Counted from the first letter of the stretch, positions 19,149 to 29,198 are shown. The stretch: DNA of 64,000 bases from Symbiodinium natans (GCA_905221605.1 CAJNDS010002373.1:124001-188000); one strand, 5' to 3'. The notes: a model not told the origin generated them from the sequence alone. Numbers and translations: made by a program.

Positions 19149-19691
19149 ATGAGTGAAGAAAACAATGAAATGGCAACCGTTGATGAAACTCCTAAAACAG
19201 AAGAGACTAAAAGCACCGAAGATAAACTAACACCTGAACCAAACGAGGAAACCAAGTCAGAACCTCCAAAACCTACCAGAGTGAAAATCACAGAGGTAGC
19301 AAAACAAAAAACAGAGTGCAATGACTGTCACAAGACACTTTCAATGAAGACGCTAAGGTATTCTCACCCTGAGAAATGTGAAGGTAAACCGAGCGACATA
19401 ACAACCAAGCCTGTTAGAAAGAACAACGTGAAACCAAAAGTAAAGGCTGTACCATTAAAGACCCAACATGTAGAAGAAGTGGAACAAGTTGCTAAAGCAC
19501 CACCGCCTGTGTCAAAGTCAATGCCCCCACCACCGCCTCCAAATATGAATCCTTATGACAATTTAACTCAAGCGCAACTCATTCAATTACAAATGAGAAC
19601 TATGAACCAAGAAATACTTAAAAGAAGACAAGAAAAAGCCAACATGTTGTCAAAGGCAATGTTTCAACCAAAAAGCAAAAAATCTAGGTAA
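19149..19691 (+). CDS. Proline/lysine-rich protein with a Cys/His site, 180 aa
   Basis: Acidic, Thr/Glu-rich N-terminus; then CNDCHKTLSMKTLRYSHPEKC, a C-x2-C...H...C pattern that could bind zinc; then a basic stretch, a PPPPPP tract and a helical C-terminus (QAQLIQLQMRTMNQEILKRRQEK). ATG preceded by TTATATAT. It is the first of four closely spaced rightward genes after the penton. Probably a structural or internal virion protein; function not known. Confidence 0.65.
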   Translation: MSEENNEMATVDETPKTEETKSTEDKLTPEPNEETKSEPPKPTRVKITEVAKQKTECNDCHKTLSMKTLRYSHPEKCEGKPSDITTKPVRKNNVKPKVKAVPLKTQHVEEVEQVAKAPPPVSKSMPPPPPPNMNPYDNLTQAQLIQLQMRTMNQEILKRRQEKANMLSKAMFQPKSKKSR

Positions 19692-19704
19692 ATAATATAT
19701 AGAT

Positions 19705-20046
19705 ATGGTACTTTACAATAAATACAAGTTCAGACAACAAAAGAAACAACACAAGAGAAAGTCATTAGACAACCCAGTTGTCAATGAAGCATCGGAGTTA
19801 AACTTCCACAAGCTTAATATTGATTACTTACTTAATCTAAAAAAGGAAATGGACGCTCGCGAGGCGAGGGTAGCGAGTCTAGCATTGAAACGTAGACTGT
19901 TAGAGGGACAACACAAGTCAAACTATGAGATGGAGATAAATAGACTCAAATCGGAAATGCACAATCCAAGGATTCCCGAGACTTCACTGGAGCACATGCG
20001 GAACAGAGTCAACCAATTGGAAAAATTAAGTTCTGCAATTTTCTAA
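19705..20046 (+). CDS. Basic helical protein, 113 aa
   Basis: A very basic start (YKFRQQKKQHKRKS) followed by long charged helices. ATG 14 bp after the previous stop, preceded by AATATATAGAT. Not recognised; DNA or capsid-inner-surface binding is only suggested by charge. Confidence 0.55.
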   Translation: MVLYNKYKFRQQKKQHKRKSLDNPVVNEASELNFHKLNIDYLLNLKKEMDAREARVASLALKRRLLEGQHKSNYEMEINRLKSEMHNPRIPETSLEHMRNRVNQLEKLSSAIF

Positions 20047-20064
20047 ATAAACATATAAGTTATA

Positions 20065-21348
20065 ATGGTATTAAAAAAGTCTAGTATAGAATTTCACAGA
20101 CGTTCTAGATATGAAGACGTTTTGGAACTGGTAAACGACAACGAGGAAGCGCTTAAACCCTTACCTAACCGTGATGCAGTTTTTTATAAGGCGAGTAATC
20201 AAGGTTCGTATTTTGATGGAAGTGACCACTTAGACAAACTTCGTGTAGAACAGAACAGAATTTCAGAAAGGGTAATGAGAGACCACATGATGAGACAGTA
20301 TGCCACCGACAACGGCTTAACACATAGAGCACTTTTTGAAGACCGTGAAGTTGACGAAAACATTAACTCACCCCGAAGAACTGTAGCGGGTGGTAGTGAT
20401 GGGTTCTTTGATTTGGACGAAGACGCCAATTACACCAGAGCAGAATTAGATGGAGTGTTAAGTAGAGCAGAAGAAGCACGACAAGCAAATCAACAAGACA
20501 TTACACAAGCACATCAACAACAAGTAGAAAGAGAACAAGAACAGGGTGAGGGCGTATTAAGAACATTAGGAAGGGGAACATTGAGAGTCGGTAGAAATAT
20601 TGCAGGTGGTCTAGCAACGGGACAAGACCTTACAACATCCATAATTGGAGGACTAGCAGAGCCAGTTTTGAGCGGTATAGGTGATGCAGTCATGAGAAGA
20701 GTCTTACCACAACAACGTCCCTTGCTTGATTTAGAAGCACCCCGAACACCAGTTAATAACCCATGGAATCAAGCACAGTTACCACCTTCTATTGTTTTAC
20801 AACCCCATCAACCAAACGTAGGCGCTACGCAACAACCATTACCACCAGCAGTTCAACAACTCGCACTTCCACCGGTCAACATTCACGACGAACCAGAGTC
20901 AACACACGAACCAAGGGGGAGAAGAGGTAGACCTAGGAATGTTCAAGAAGGTGGTGCTTCATCATCATCAAGTGGCAACTTCAGATTTCCAGCAGGTTCT
21001 GCAAGACAAGAAGATACGCCAGAAGAAGAACGACCAAATCAGCCCACCGAAAAACGAACAAGACTAACTAAAAAAACTAGCGTAAAAGAAAGTTCTAGGG
21101 AAGACCAAAATGTATCACGAGAGGAACTGAACAGGCGACCATTGATAATGCCTAGTAAGATAGGAATACAGAAGTTAAGAGAAACATTTGAAGAAGCAAA
21201 TAACAAACACGCCATAAATACAGTCACCTATAGGAAATACCGTAGCTTGTATAATGAGTGGATTACTTCCAAAGGAGACCCAATTTTGAAGAAAGCCAAA
21301 TTGAAAGAGTTACAGAAACTGTACAAAGAAACCGTGTTTAATAGGTAG
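20065..21348 (+). CDS. Large Gln/Pro-rich virion-type protein, 427 aa
   Basis: Charged N-terminal half, then at about residues 165-220 a glycine-rich hydrophobic patch (GRGTLRVGRNIAGGLATGQ ... GGLAEPVLSGIGDAV) like membrane-active or membrane-anchored segments of minor virion proteins. A Gln/Pro-rich linker follows, then GRRGRPRN, an AT-hook-like DNA-binding motif, and a basic C-terminus. A minor capsid or core protein that contacts DNA would fit. No family assigned. Confidence 0.6.
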   Translation: MVLKKSSIEFHRRSRYEDVLELVNDNEEALKPLPNRDAVFYKASNQGSYFDGSDHLDKLRVEQNRISERVMRDHMMRQYATDNGLTHRALFEDREVDENINSPRRTVAGGSDGFFDLDEDANYTRAELDGVLSRAEEARQANQQDITQAHQQQVEREQEQGEGVLRTLGRGTLRVGRNIAGGLATGQDLTTSIIGGLAEPVLSGIGDAVMRRVLPQQRPLLDLEAPRTPVNNPWNQAQLPPSIVLQPHQPNVGATQQPLPPAVQQLALPPVNIHDEPESTHEPRGRRGRPRNVQEGGASSSSSGNFRFPAGSARQEDTPEEERPNQPTEKRTRLTKKTSVKESSREDQNVSREELNRRPLIMPSKIGIQKLRETFEEANNKHAINTVTYRKYRSLYNEWITSKGDPILKKAKLKELQKLYKETVFNR

Positions 21349-21373
21349 AAGAATAAAATCTAAGTAAATAATA

Positions 21374-21676
21374 ATGGTAGAAATAGTAATTAGTAGAAGC
21401 AATAATAAAGATAAAAAATTTGATGCAAGAATAGACAATAGAAAAACTGTATCATTTGGTGCTAAAGGCTATGACCATTTTACAGAAGGTCACCTTGACA
21501 ACAAACGAAGACAAAGTTATGTGGCCAGACATGGAAGCGGTAATCAAGATTGGAAAGATTATGAAACGGCTGGGTTCTGGTCGTATCATCTTCTGTGGAG
21601 GAAGCCCACTTACAGAGAAGCAATAAACACAATTGAAAGGGAGTTTCCAAAATTAAGAATTACAATGAAGAAATAA
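21374..21676 (+). CDS. Short conserved viral protein (DUF5754-like), 100 aa
   Basis: KKFDARI, FGAKGYDHFTEGHLD, YVARHG and the W-K-D-Y-E-T-A-GFWS-LLW segment follow the pattern I remember for a short protein of unknown function found in large algal viruses (DUF5754). ATG preceded by AAATAATA. Convergent with the helicase end 30 bp away. No enzymatic motif. Confidence 0.6.
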   Translation: MVEIVISRSNNKDKKFDARIDNRKTVSFGAKGYDHFTEGHLDNKRRQSYVARHGSGNQDWKDYETAGFWSYHLLWRKPTYREAINTIEREFPKLRITMKK

Positions 21677-21706
21677 AGTGTAAAATAAAAACTAACTAAT
21701 TCATTT

Positions 21707-24700
21707 TTATTTTGCACTGCAGTTGCAATAGACACACCAAGCCTCGCAGTTGTCTATGTGGTGTGAAAACTCGTTGTCCTTTCGTTGTGCCGTTATGGTA
21801 TTGGTGAGATATCCATTTTTAACTTCAAACTCAAACCGACAACCACAATTACAACAATTACCGTTGATTCTTTTAATAAACCATTCTGGTGTAACATATT
21901 TTATTGAATTTATTTTTCTACCAGCCTTTTCGTCTTGTAGTTTGTAGTTTCTGATTTTGTTGTTTATGTATCGGTTTAGATTTTCTTCTGTGAGTTCTGT
22001 TTTATCCGTTTCACTCTCATAAAATAACACATCATTAAAGTCAGTGCTTCTTGTCAAAGCGCACCATATCCACTCACGAGTTACCAAGTGTTTCTTATTC
22101 CACTCGTGTATTATAATCTTACCAGTGATTGAAGCACCTTGTGCAGAATGGCACGTGGTACAATAATCGTATCTAAAATGCTTATCTAATGTTAACATAT
22201 CCGTTGTATACTGTTCCTTTGACTTAACATTTTCCAGTATCACTGTGTTACTGCTTATACTCACTATTCTAAACCGATAGTTAACGTTGAATCTTTTACT
22301 TCCGAACTTCTTGTAGACTCTACATATCAGTGTCTCACCCACTTCATACTTATTTTTCTTACCTATGTGTTTTCGTATCTGATTGGACACATACAGACAC
22401 CTCATGTTTGTATAAGCTATATTATTATGCGATTGTGTTACATCGTCTGTTGTTTTAAAATATTTCCTAGTACGAAGTCATCAAGTGGAAGCTTATGTAG
22501 CCACATGTCGTCATACATATTATTTAATACTTGTCTGTTCTCATTTGCTTTAGGGTCGTCTTTACCACCTAATCTTTTACACACTGTTAACAAAATATGA
22601 TATTTAAATATCTGATTTATACACTCATCTGCATATTCATCTGGTTTTCTGGTATTAGTTAAATCTTCTATGGGCGGTAATTGCTTCGTGTCACCAGCCC
22701 CTATAATTATCTTATTAGGATGTTGATTAACAAACTGTCTGATTCTATTGAGCATATGTAAGCCATTCATAAAAATCTCATCAAAAACCACTACATCGTA
22801 GTCACTGTGGTCAAACTCTGGCAACTTCTCACCATCGCCTACAGGTACTGAAAAAAACTTATTGGTAGTCACCGCGTCATCGTCTATGTTTTGAGACAAG
22901 CTATTTTGTGGTACTACAAACAAAGTATTGTATCCTAATTTACTGAAATATTTGGCTATATGACTTTTACCTCCTCCAGCGTATTTACTTCTAATCATCA
23001 AAGGGTTATGTTTTATAATATCCTTTGCTATGGCCTCGGTGTCCCATTCATCTTTTACATGTCTGGTCTCATTCTTGTATACTGGTATGGGTATTAATTC
23101 ATTAGGCTTCTGTTCTAATTTACCCCTTGGTTCTAAAGGCTGTTTGCCCTTCTCGTGTCTCCATCCGCCTATCTCTTCGTTAAAGTCTAGCCCCTTCTTT
23201 GCTCTCCTTAGGTGTTCCCTTCTGATTACAAAAGCATCGGTTTTGACACTCCAGACATCCACATTATTCTCCACTAGTTTTAAATAATCTTGGTACATTT
23301 TAAAATTATGGTATTGTAATAATAGCTCCTTTATGTATATAAATCCGTTTCTTAAGGTGGCTCTATCTGATACAGTCAGACAGTAATATTTCTCCTCTAA
23401 TTCCGTGTATACAGTTTTCCATGCATCTTCTTCTTCATCATCTTCTACTAATTCTGGTTTTTCTACAGATAATTTATTTATTCTACCTCCGACAAGTTTT
23501 TGATAATATAATGCTTCCCTCAAACCATTGAAGATATAACTTTTAGATGATGTATTTGTACTCTTTTCCAGTAAACCGAAGTTGACATTTGCAATTAACT
23601 TTTTGGTTCTAATGTCCTCGGGTGCTCTGTCAGATATCTCGGTAGCCCACAGTTTATTGACAATCTTCTTGTAGTCAACAGTATAAACTCTAGAAGGTTC
23701 TTTATAATATAATATTTTGCATTTTTTATGTAAATGCTTTAAAAACTGTCCGTATACTAAGCAATAGGTTTTGTTGAAAAACATTGCCTCGCCATTACTC
23801 TTAACTAAGTATAAGGTCAGTGGGTGAAATGATTCTATTTTATATTCCTTCTTGTAAGGCTTCCACACATCAAATTGAGTAAACACTGGTATCTCGGTCA
23901 TCTGATTAAATGCGTGTGTGAATGCCTTTCGGACATCTATCTCTACGGAGGACTCTGTTGTAAAAAAGTATTTATCAAATTCTTGACGCTTTACAGAATA
24001 TATATGATAATATTTATTTATCTCACCTGCTGGGTTTACGGTTTTACACTCCTGGAAGATTTGTATGTCTATCTCGTTATAGTAGGATTTATGCAAGGGG
24101 TTAAACAGTGCTTTATTGAAATCGTACATTGCTTTAGACATTCTATTATAAATATTCTCTGTCCTAACACAGATAGAACCATCAATGGAGTTTGTTACAA
24201 GGTTCTGCGTTTTGACCTTGTACTTGATGAGTCTTTTCTTGATATAAAAACGAAAATTCAACTCAGACACGATGCACCCACTGAACTTAACCTGTGGTTC
24301 ATAACCTGCCTGTTTGGATTCATAAAACAACTTCGTTAAATCATTTCCGTCATATATTAGGGTATATTGGTCTTCCTCTGTGTGTTTTCTGATATCGTCC
24401 AAAGATGCTATCATTTTACACTCAACTGGTGTGGACTTCTCATTTAAATGGTAATCCGACGAAGCCTTCACGTAAATGTCATAATTGGAATTCTTTGGTA
24501 ACATTTGCTTCAAGGAACTTAAATTATCATTCACCGTGTAAATGTGGTTGTTCTTGATTATTGCATACAGTGTTTGTATGTGATGGTCGCGCTTCTCTGG
24601 GTCGTACTGATACACCAGATTATTAAAAACATCATATACCCTAACTTGAATATTATAGTGTTCAAAAACCTTGGTCATATCGTCAAGACTAGCACCGTTG

Positions 24701-25611
24701 GTTGTGAAATCATCTTCTGTTTTATTTATGAGGTTTAAAATACTTTCTCTAGTTAATTTGTTCTTCTCTCTCTTCTTGTCACCCATAAGGGTATTTTTAT
24801 AATAATCCGTTAAAGTATTAATCCAGCACAGGTTGTCTTGATAATGTTCAACTTTAATGGCTTCCTTTAGTGTCTCGTACTCTGGGTTCAAAGGAGTCTG
24901 AATATAATTATGATACATGCTCACATTAGTCGCATCTCTAAGGTTCTCGTGCTTTGGATTAAAATCTGAATCACCATCTACCCTATCAACTTCATATACT
25001 TTAACACAATCTATATAATCTATCACGAAGCCGATGACTCCCAATATGGACGGGTCTCTTTGTAAGTCCAATAGTAATTTTGTGAAAAGCCTCTTGTCGT
25101 ACTCCCCAAACACTTTTCTACCAACAAGGTTTTCAACATACGATGTGGTGTTAACGCTTGCTGTTTGCCTTATAGCTTCTACTGTAATCAATGGTACTAA
25201 AGGCTTACCTGCTTTGTCATAAAATGCTGTTTTCTGTGTGCTGGATTCCGATTTGTATCTAAAAAACGCCACTATCATTGAATAGTCATGTTTTTTTCTA
25301 GGGTTGGTTCTTCCAGTTCTCTTGTTCTCTTTCTTTGTTTCCTCCATTCTTTCGCCTAGACTGGGTTTATCCTTATGTTTGTCATAAATCTTATTGTATT
25401 CCTTTTCTGCCTTTTCTTTGTCCTTTGGTGTCTTGGATGTGATAAATTTTCTTATTAAATTGTCGGCTGTTGTAAACTGAGCTATCTTGCGTTCAGAATA
25501 TAAGTCTATGATGTTTCTGACTTTTTCCTTGGTTGCTTTGTTAAAGCGTTTTTTGTAATTGTCGTACACTGCTTCTAAAGCAGTGATATTTCTCTGTATA
25601 GCTTTGGTCAT
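21707..25611 (-). CDS. PolB-like DNA polymerase / SF1 helicase fusion, split by a -1 frame change
   Basis: The first frame (25,611 to 22,438, 1,057 codons) contains: a helical N-terminus; near 258-365 a segment with NLCWINTL and NNHIYTVND, like N-terminal parts of viral family-B polymerases (its Cys/His could alternatively be a degenerate cysteine-protease fold); then palm motifs A (IDVRKAFTHAF, D559), B (KKLIANVNFG, 670-679) and C (VWSVKTDAFV, D792; the first Asp of the usual DTD is Lys); then SF1 helicase Walker A AGGGKS (878-883), Walker B VVFDEIF (944) and motif III GAGDTKQLPP (971-980). It stops before the last helicase motifs. These follow in the -1 frame (22,453 to 21,707): NNIAYTN (motif IV), YDYCTTCHSAQG (motif V), WCALTRS (motif VI), and a C-terminal HNH-like zinc cluster. 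The frames overlap at TTTAAAA (22,453-22,459). Read through, the product is about 1,300 residues. It would copy the genome. Confidence 0.8.
22453..22459 (-). promoter_or_regulatory. Candidate -1 ribosomal frameshift site TTTAAAA
   Basis: On the mRNA the heptamer U UUA AAA has the X-XXY-YYZ form with UUA and AAA as zero-frame codons. The zero-frame stop UAA comes five codons later (22,438-22,440), and the -1 frame opens straight into helicase motif IV. A weak stem (ACAGACG with UGUCUGU about 50 bases on) starts only 2 bases downstream, closer than usual. A plain frameshift mutation or homopolymer error is the alternative. Confidence 0.45.
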
Positions 25612-25761
25612 AAATTACAATATATATTAATTTTATAATAAAAATATTTCTTTAAATATATTTTTCTGAAGACTTTTTTTAGACTGATTGAAAATCAAAT
25701 AAGATTATAGTGTTAAGAAAAAGCACTTAAAGAAATATTATTTATATATAATAATAGTGAA
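25612..25761. promoter_or_regulatory. Divergent promoter region, third copy of the AAGCACTTAAAGAAATA motif
   Basis: A 150-bp AT-rich gap between the polymerase (leftward) and the 104-aa gene (rightward). AAGAAAAAGCACTTAAAGAAATATTA at 25,715-25,740 repeats the core of the 45-bp elements at 9,559 and 10,294, in the right orientation for the 104-aa gene and about 25 bp from its ATG. Confidence 0.6.
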
Positions 25762-26076
25762 ATGACAAAACCTGAAGATATGACAATAGAGGAAATCCGT
25801 GAACAACTGGCATTGTACAATAGGCTGTATTATAATAAAAGACGTGAAGACAAAGAGTATGTTGAGAAAAAAAGGGCTTCCAGAGATAGGTATCTGGAGA
25901 AGAAGAAGATGGAGAAATACATAGCCGAAAACGGTATAGATATAACAGTCGTGAAGTTGACACCAGAACAGAAGGCAGAAGCACTAGCAAATAAAAAGAA
26001 AGGAACTAAATACACCATGAAAAACTGCAAGGTGATAACAGTGATTCCTGAGGAAGAGCCAGAAGAAGAGAAATAA
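25762..26076 (+). CDS. Small charged protein, 104 aa
   Basis: Lys/Arg/Glu-rich with repeated YNKRREDKEYVEKKRASRDRYLEKKK text, an all-helical profile and an acidic tail (PEEEPEEEK). Not recognised. It lies 42 bp before the integrase in the same direction and could be co-regulated with it. Confidence 0.6.
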   Translation: MTKPEDMTIEEIREQLALYNRLYYNKRREDKEYVEKKRASRDRYLEKKKMEKYIAENGIDITVVKLTPEQKAEALANKKKGTKYTMKNCKVITVIPEEEPEEEK

Positions 26077-26104
26077 TAATTTTTGTAAAAATATTATTAT
26101 TTTT
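26076..26104. terminator. AT-rich hairpin after the 104-aa gene
   Basis: AATAATAATTTTT / AAAAATATTATTATT foldback directly at the stop codon, like the palindromes after other genes of the element. Confidence 0.4.
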
Positions 26105-26117
26105 CTTACTTATTTAT

Positions 26118-27038
26118 ATGAGCGAGAAGCAGAAAATAATTAATGATGTTTATTTTGATAGAAGCGGGTTCGGCTCTAAGGCTACCACGTTGAAAGATGC
26201 AAGGGCCAAAGATAAAACGATTACAATGGCTGATGTTGAGGAATTTTTCAAGAAAAACGTAGAAGAGAAAAGGAAACCAAGAGGTCAAAATAGCTTTGTA
26301 GCACCGCATCCGTATTTTGAGTTTCAACTTGATTTGTTTTTCATATCTAGCAACGACTTAGAAAACCAAAAGTTTAGAATAGGTTTAGTGCTTATTGACA
26401 TATTCACTAAATATGCAACTGTTATACCAATCAAAAGCAAACAGCCACCAGATGTTTTAGCAGGTCTCATGGAAGGGTTAAACAAAATGGATAAGAAACC
26501 ACGCATGTTATATTCAGATGAGGAAGGCAGTTTATACAGTAAACCCATAATAGAGTATCTGGAGGACGAAAAAATTGAGATTCATAGAACTCGTGGACAT
26601 CCAGCGTTTGCAGAACGCTTCATTAAAACCTACAAAGATAAGTTATTCAAGCGCGTTGAAGCAGATAAGAAGAAAGGTAAAGAAAATATTCAATGGACTG
26701 ACTATAACTTTGAAATACTGTTGACATACAATAATAAAGATATACATTCATCCCATAATCTGACTCCAAAGGATGCACGTTTACCAAAAAATGAATTGAA
26801 AGTAAAACTGATTTTAAGCATAAACGCTAAGCGTAGCAGAACATACCCTGAGATAGACGAGGGCGACAACGTCAAGATCATGAGGAAGAAAGGTATAAGC
26901 GAGAAAGAACATACATCACACTGGAATAAAACAATCCATAAAGTCACTAAGATTGAGAAGAAACTAGGACAAAAATATTATCATTTGGACGATGAGAATA
27001 GGTCATACTTGCGACATGAGTTGTTAAAGGTTTCTTAA
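26118..27038 (+). CDS. Retroviral-type (rve) DDE integrase, 306 aa
   Basis: The catalytic core shows FQLDLFFI (D72), LYSDEEGSL (D134) and HPAFAERFIKTYKDKLFK (E166), the D-D-E arrangement of rve integrases, with the ERF-K-T-x-K-x-x-L signature typical of Polinton and Ginger-type enzymes. The N-terminal 60 residues lack an obvious HHCC zinc finger. The C-terminus (DEGDNVKIMRKKG ... YYHLDDENRSYLRHELLKV) looks like the SH3/chromo-like DNA-binding tail. ATG right after TATTTAT. The enzyme would insert the viral genome into host DNA by its terminal repeats. Confidence 0.88.
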   Translation: MSEKQKIINDVYFDRSGFGSKATTLKDARAKDKTITMADVEEFFKKNVEEKRKPRGQNSFVAPHPYFEFQLDLFFISSNDLENQKFRIGLVLIDIFTKYATVIPIKSKQPPDVLAGLMEGLNKMDKKPRMLYSDEEGSLYSKPIIEYLEDEKIEIHRTRGHPAFAERFIKTYKDKLFKRVEADKKKGKENIQWTDYNFEILLTYNNKDIHSSHNLTPKDARLPKNELKVKLILSINAKRSRTYPEIDEGDNVKIMRKKGISEKEHTSHWNKTIHKVTKIEKKLGQKYYHLDDENRSYLRHELLKVS

Positions 27039-27075
27039 AAAACACACTTAACGAAATAGCAACTTAATATATTAA
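27036..27075 (+). promoter_or_regulatory. Diverged orphan copy of the upstream element
   Basis: AAAACACACTTAACGAAATAGCAACTTAATATATTA resembles the 45-bp elements (here with a few substitutions) and faces right. No viral gene follows; the AT-rich core ends about 150 bp later in host-like DNA. Confidence 0.45.
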
Positions 27076-27090
27076 CATAAAACTACTAAG

Positions 27091-27120
27091 CAAATAATAT
27101 TAAAACATTAATATTATTTG
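27091..27120. terminator. Perfect 13-bp palindrome near the end of the viral core
   Basis: CAAATAATATTAA / TTAATATTATTTG with a 4-base loop, the strongest of the AT-rich palindromes in the element. Confidence 0.45.
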
Positions 27121-27229
27121 TTATTTGTATCTTTTCATACCCCTAAATCTTCAGTACCCTACTTTTCGTATTTTGTTTTTTGATTGTTTTCTTGTTTTAT
27201 AAAACTTTTGAGCCGGACAAAACCCTAAA

Positions 27230-27932
27230 AGCCCCAACTGAACACGAAAGCCTTCGCGTAGCATACGCGAACCCTAAGAGTAAACCCTAAACCCTATCAA
27301 CGAACCTTCCTGAAATTGTTGTAGCCAGTGATGTTGATGAAGTCGTGCGCCTGGCGGAGTGGTAAGTCGCGGTTATACTGCCGGAGTTAGGGTTTAGGGG
27401 TTGCAAAGTCAACAGGCACTCTTCGGACCTCTGATTTTTGCACTGTCCGCTGGCTCGTTCTGCATGTGCTGGTCTCTGACACTTCGCCCTGTACGACGCG
27501 AAAAGGGCGCACCCGTGATTTTGAAGAAATTCCATTCTGTAATTCTGATTTTTGAAGGTCAGAATCCCAGTTTTGAGGATTAGAATTAGAATCCTAATTT
27601 GAGAGTCAGAACCCTATTTGAGAGGGTGGTGGACCCTACTTTCGAGGGCGGGCACTTGTATGCTGCGGGGCAATACGGGTGCTTCTGTGCAACTACAGCT
27701 CAACTGTGAAACACTTTGGAATCGGCAGAGATCGTGACAGGGACATCCTGCATTCATGTTTAAAACTATTTGCGAGGCCTGTGAGCACTTCAATCTGGGC
27801 CCAGCACGCACTCCGCCAATGAGTGATACCTCATACATGAGGCATGTGCACCTTGAAGGTGGATTCTGCATACTATATACAAGTGTTGAGCGTGTTGGGC
27901 GCAAACAAGAGGGAATAACTGCGCAATGTGCT
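27230..27932. other. GC-rich host-like DNA inside the right terminal repeat
   Basis: No gene seen. Composition switches abruptly from viral AT-rich to host-like near 27,220. A TTTAGGG/CCCTAAA trace (27,265-27,300; 27,390) and a run of degenerate AGTCAGAAT/TTTGAGGG repeats (27,520-27,640) occur here. Confidence 0.55.
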
Positions 27933-28676
27933 TCAGATAGGTTGTCGCATCATTGCGACATGTGCCTTTGTCAAGTCCAAGCGCTCCACAGCGTAGCCAT
28001 TCTGCTTGGCATAAAACTCACCCACGTCGTGGAACAATTGCGCATAGTCTGGCCAGCCCGTGTGTCCAGACAAGTCCACAATGACCAGACCTCCTAGTGG
28101 CTGATGGAGGCCAGAACTCGCAGCACCATACAGCAGCATCTCGGGTATTGTTGGGAACTGCTGTAGTGTCTGAAGCTTCTTATGACGCAAGAAGGCTTGC
28201 CACCGGGAAGGATTTGAAACTAGATAGGCATTCACCCTGCTCATGATGGGCCTACCCGACGAGTTCCAGAGCTTCGCGGCTCGCTGCAAGTTCTGGCTGC
28301 GCGCGTATGTGGCAAAGTCCTGGAAGACCAGTTCAAGCCAGAATCGAGAGCTCACGTTGATATACTTGAGCTTTGTAATGTCGATCTCCATCTGCATCTT
28401 ATTTTTGACTGCGTCTATTTCAACTTTAAGCTGAAATTTAGCCTCCGCCTCCTTCAACGCCATCGCCTTTTCCATCTCCTTTTCCATCTCCTTCAACGCC
28501 ACAGCCTTTTCCATGTCCGCCTCCTTCAACGCCACAGCCTTTTCCATCTCCATCTCCGCCTCCTTCAACGCCACAGCCACCCTTGTTGCAGCATCCCTGT
28601 GCTCAACAAGGCGTTTCGATTTTTTGATGAGCCGTCCCGTCTTGAGCACCTTGCGACGCCTTGACATGGGCGCCAT
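27933..28676 (-). CDS. Coiled-coil protein of unknown function, 247 aa
   Basis: An intronless frame with host-like GC codon use. Residues 1-35 are basic (SRRRKVLKTGR). Residues 36-80 are a tandem repeat of VALKEAEMEKA-type units, an uninterrupted coiled coil. The remainder is a folded-looking domain (FWLELVFQDFATYARSQNL; MSRVNAYLVSNPSRWQAFL; LLYGAASSGLHQPLGGLVIVD). Not recognised. The start MAPMSRRR is in good context at 28,676. It lies within the virus-bounded insert yet has no viral promoter motif and does not match viral composition, so it is either a host gene fragment that entered the element or a nested insertion. Confidence 0.6.
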   Translation of the reverse strand: MAPMSRRRKVLKTGRLIKKSKRLVEHRDAATRVAVALKEAEMEMEKAVALKEADMEKAVALKEMEKEMEKAMALKEAEAKFQLKVEIDAVKNKMQMEIDITKLKYINVSSRFWLELVFQDFATYARSQNLQRAAKLWNSSGRPIMSRVNAYLVSNPSRWQAFLRHKKLQTLQQFPTIPEMLLYGAASSGLHQPLGGLVIVDLSGHTGWPDYAQLFHDVGEFYAKQNGYAVERLDLTKAHVAMMRQPI

Positions 28677-29198
28677 GGCAGCACGACTGGCAATGGTGGG
28701 TAATGAAGCGTGGAACTCTCAGAATGCAGTATAGACACACACACACACGATCCTCTTGCAGGCATCAAAATGAACTGCAAATGTCTCGCATTGTGAAAAA
28801 TGTGCTACGGGGTTGAACGCATGCAACTCGCCGGGCGCACCTACTTGGGCCTACCCTGATTAAGTTGCGCGGAACACCTGCAGAGGACTGGTGATTTACA
28901 TAAACGCGCAGGGCTGACCTTCGCATCTCGATGCTCTTGTCGTAGTCGGCCAGCACAGAAAACCAAACACATCGATGAATCCACTCCCTGACCCATAAAG
29001 TATTTGGGTATATATCGGGCTAAGATTCGGCTTCGTTGGTGGACTAAAGCATCAAGGGTAGCGGGTGGAGCATCAGGGTTGTGAGCTGGAGCGTCAGGCG
29101 TAGTGGGTTTGATCTCGTCAACGGTGGAGTGCCACCAAGAAGTGGCTAACCGAAGCCACCCCCAACGCCCCATACTATGCCCCATAAATTGAATAAGC
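28677..29198. other. Host-like spacer next to the right terminal repeat
   Basis: No gene seen. A CA microsatellite lies at about 28,735-28,750. From about 29,144 inward-diverged similarity to the inner flank of the left repeat begins (CATAGTATGGGG is shared), so the repeat was once longer on its inner side. Confidence 0.5.
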
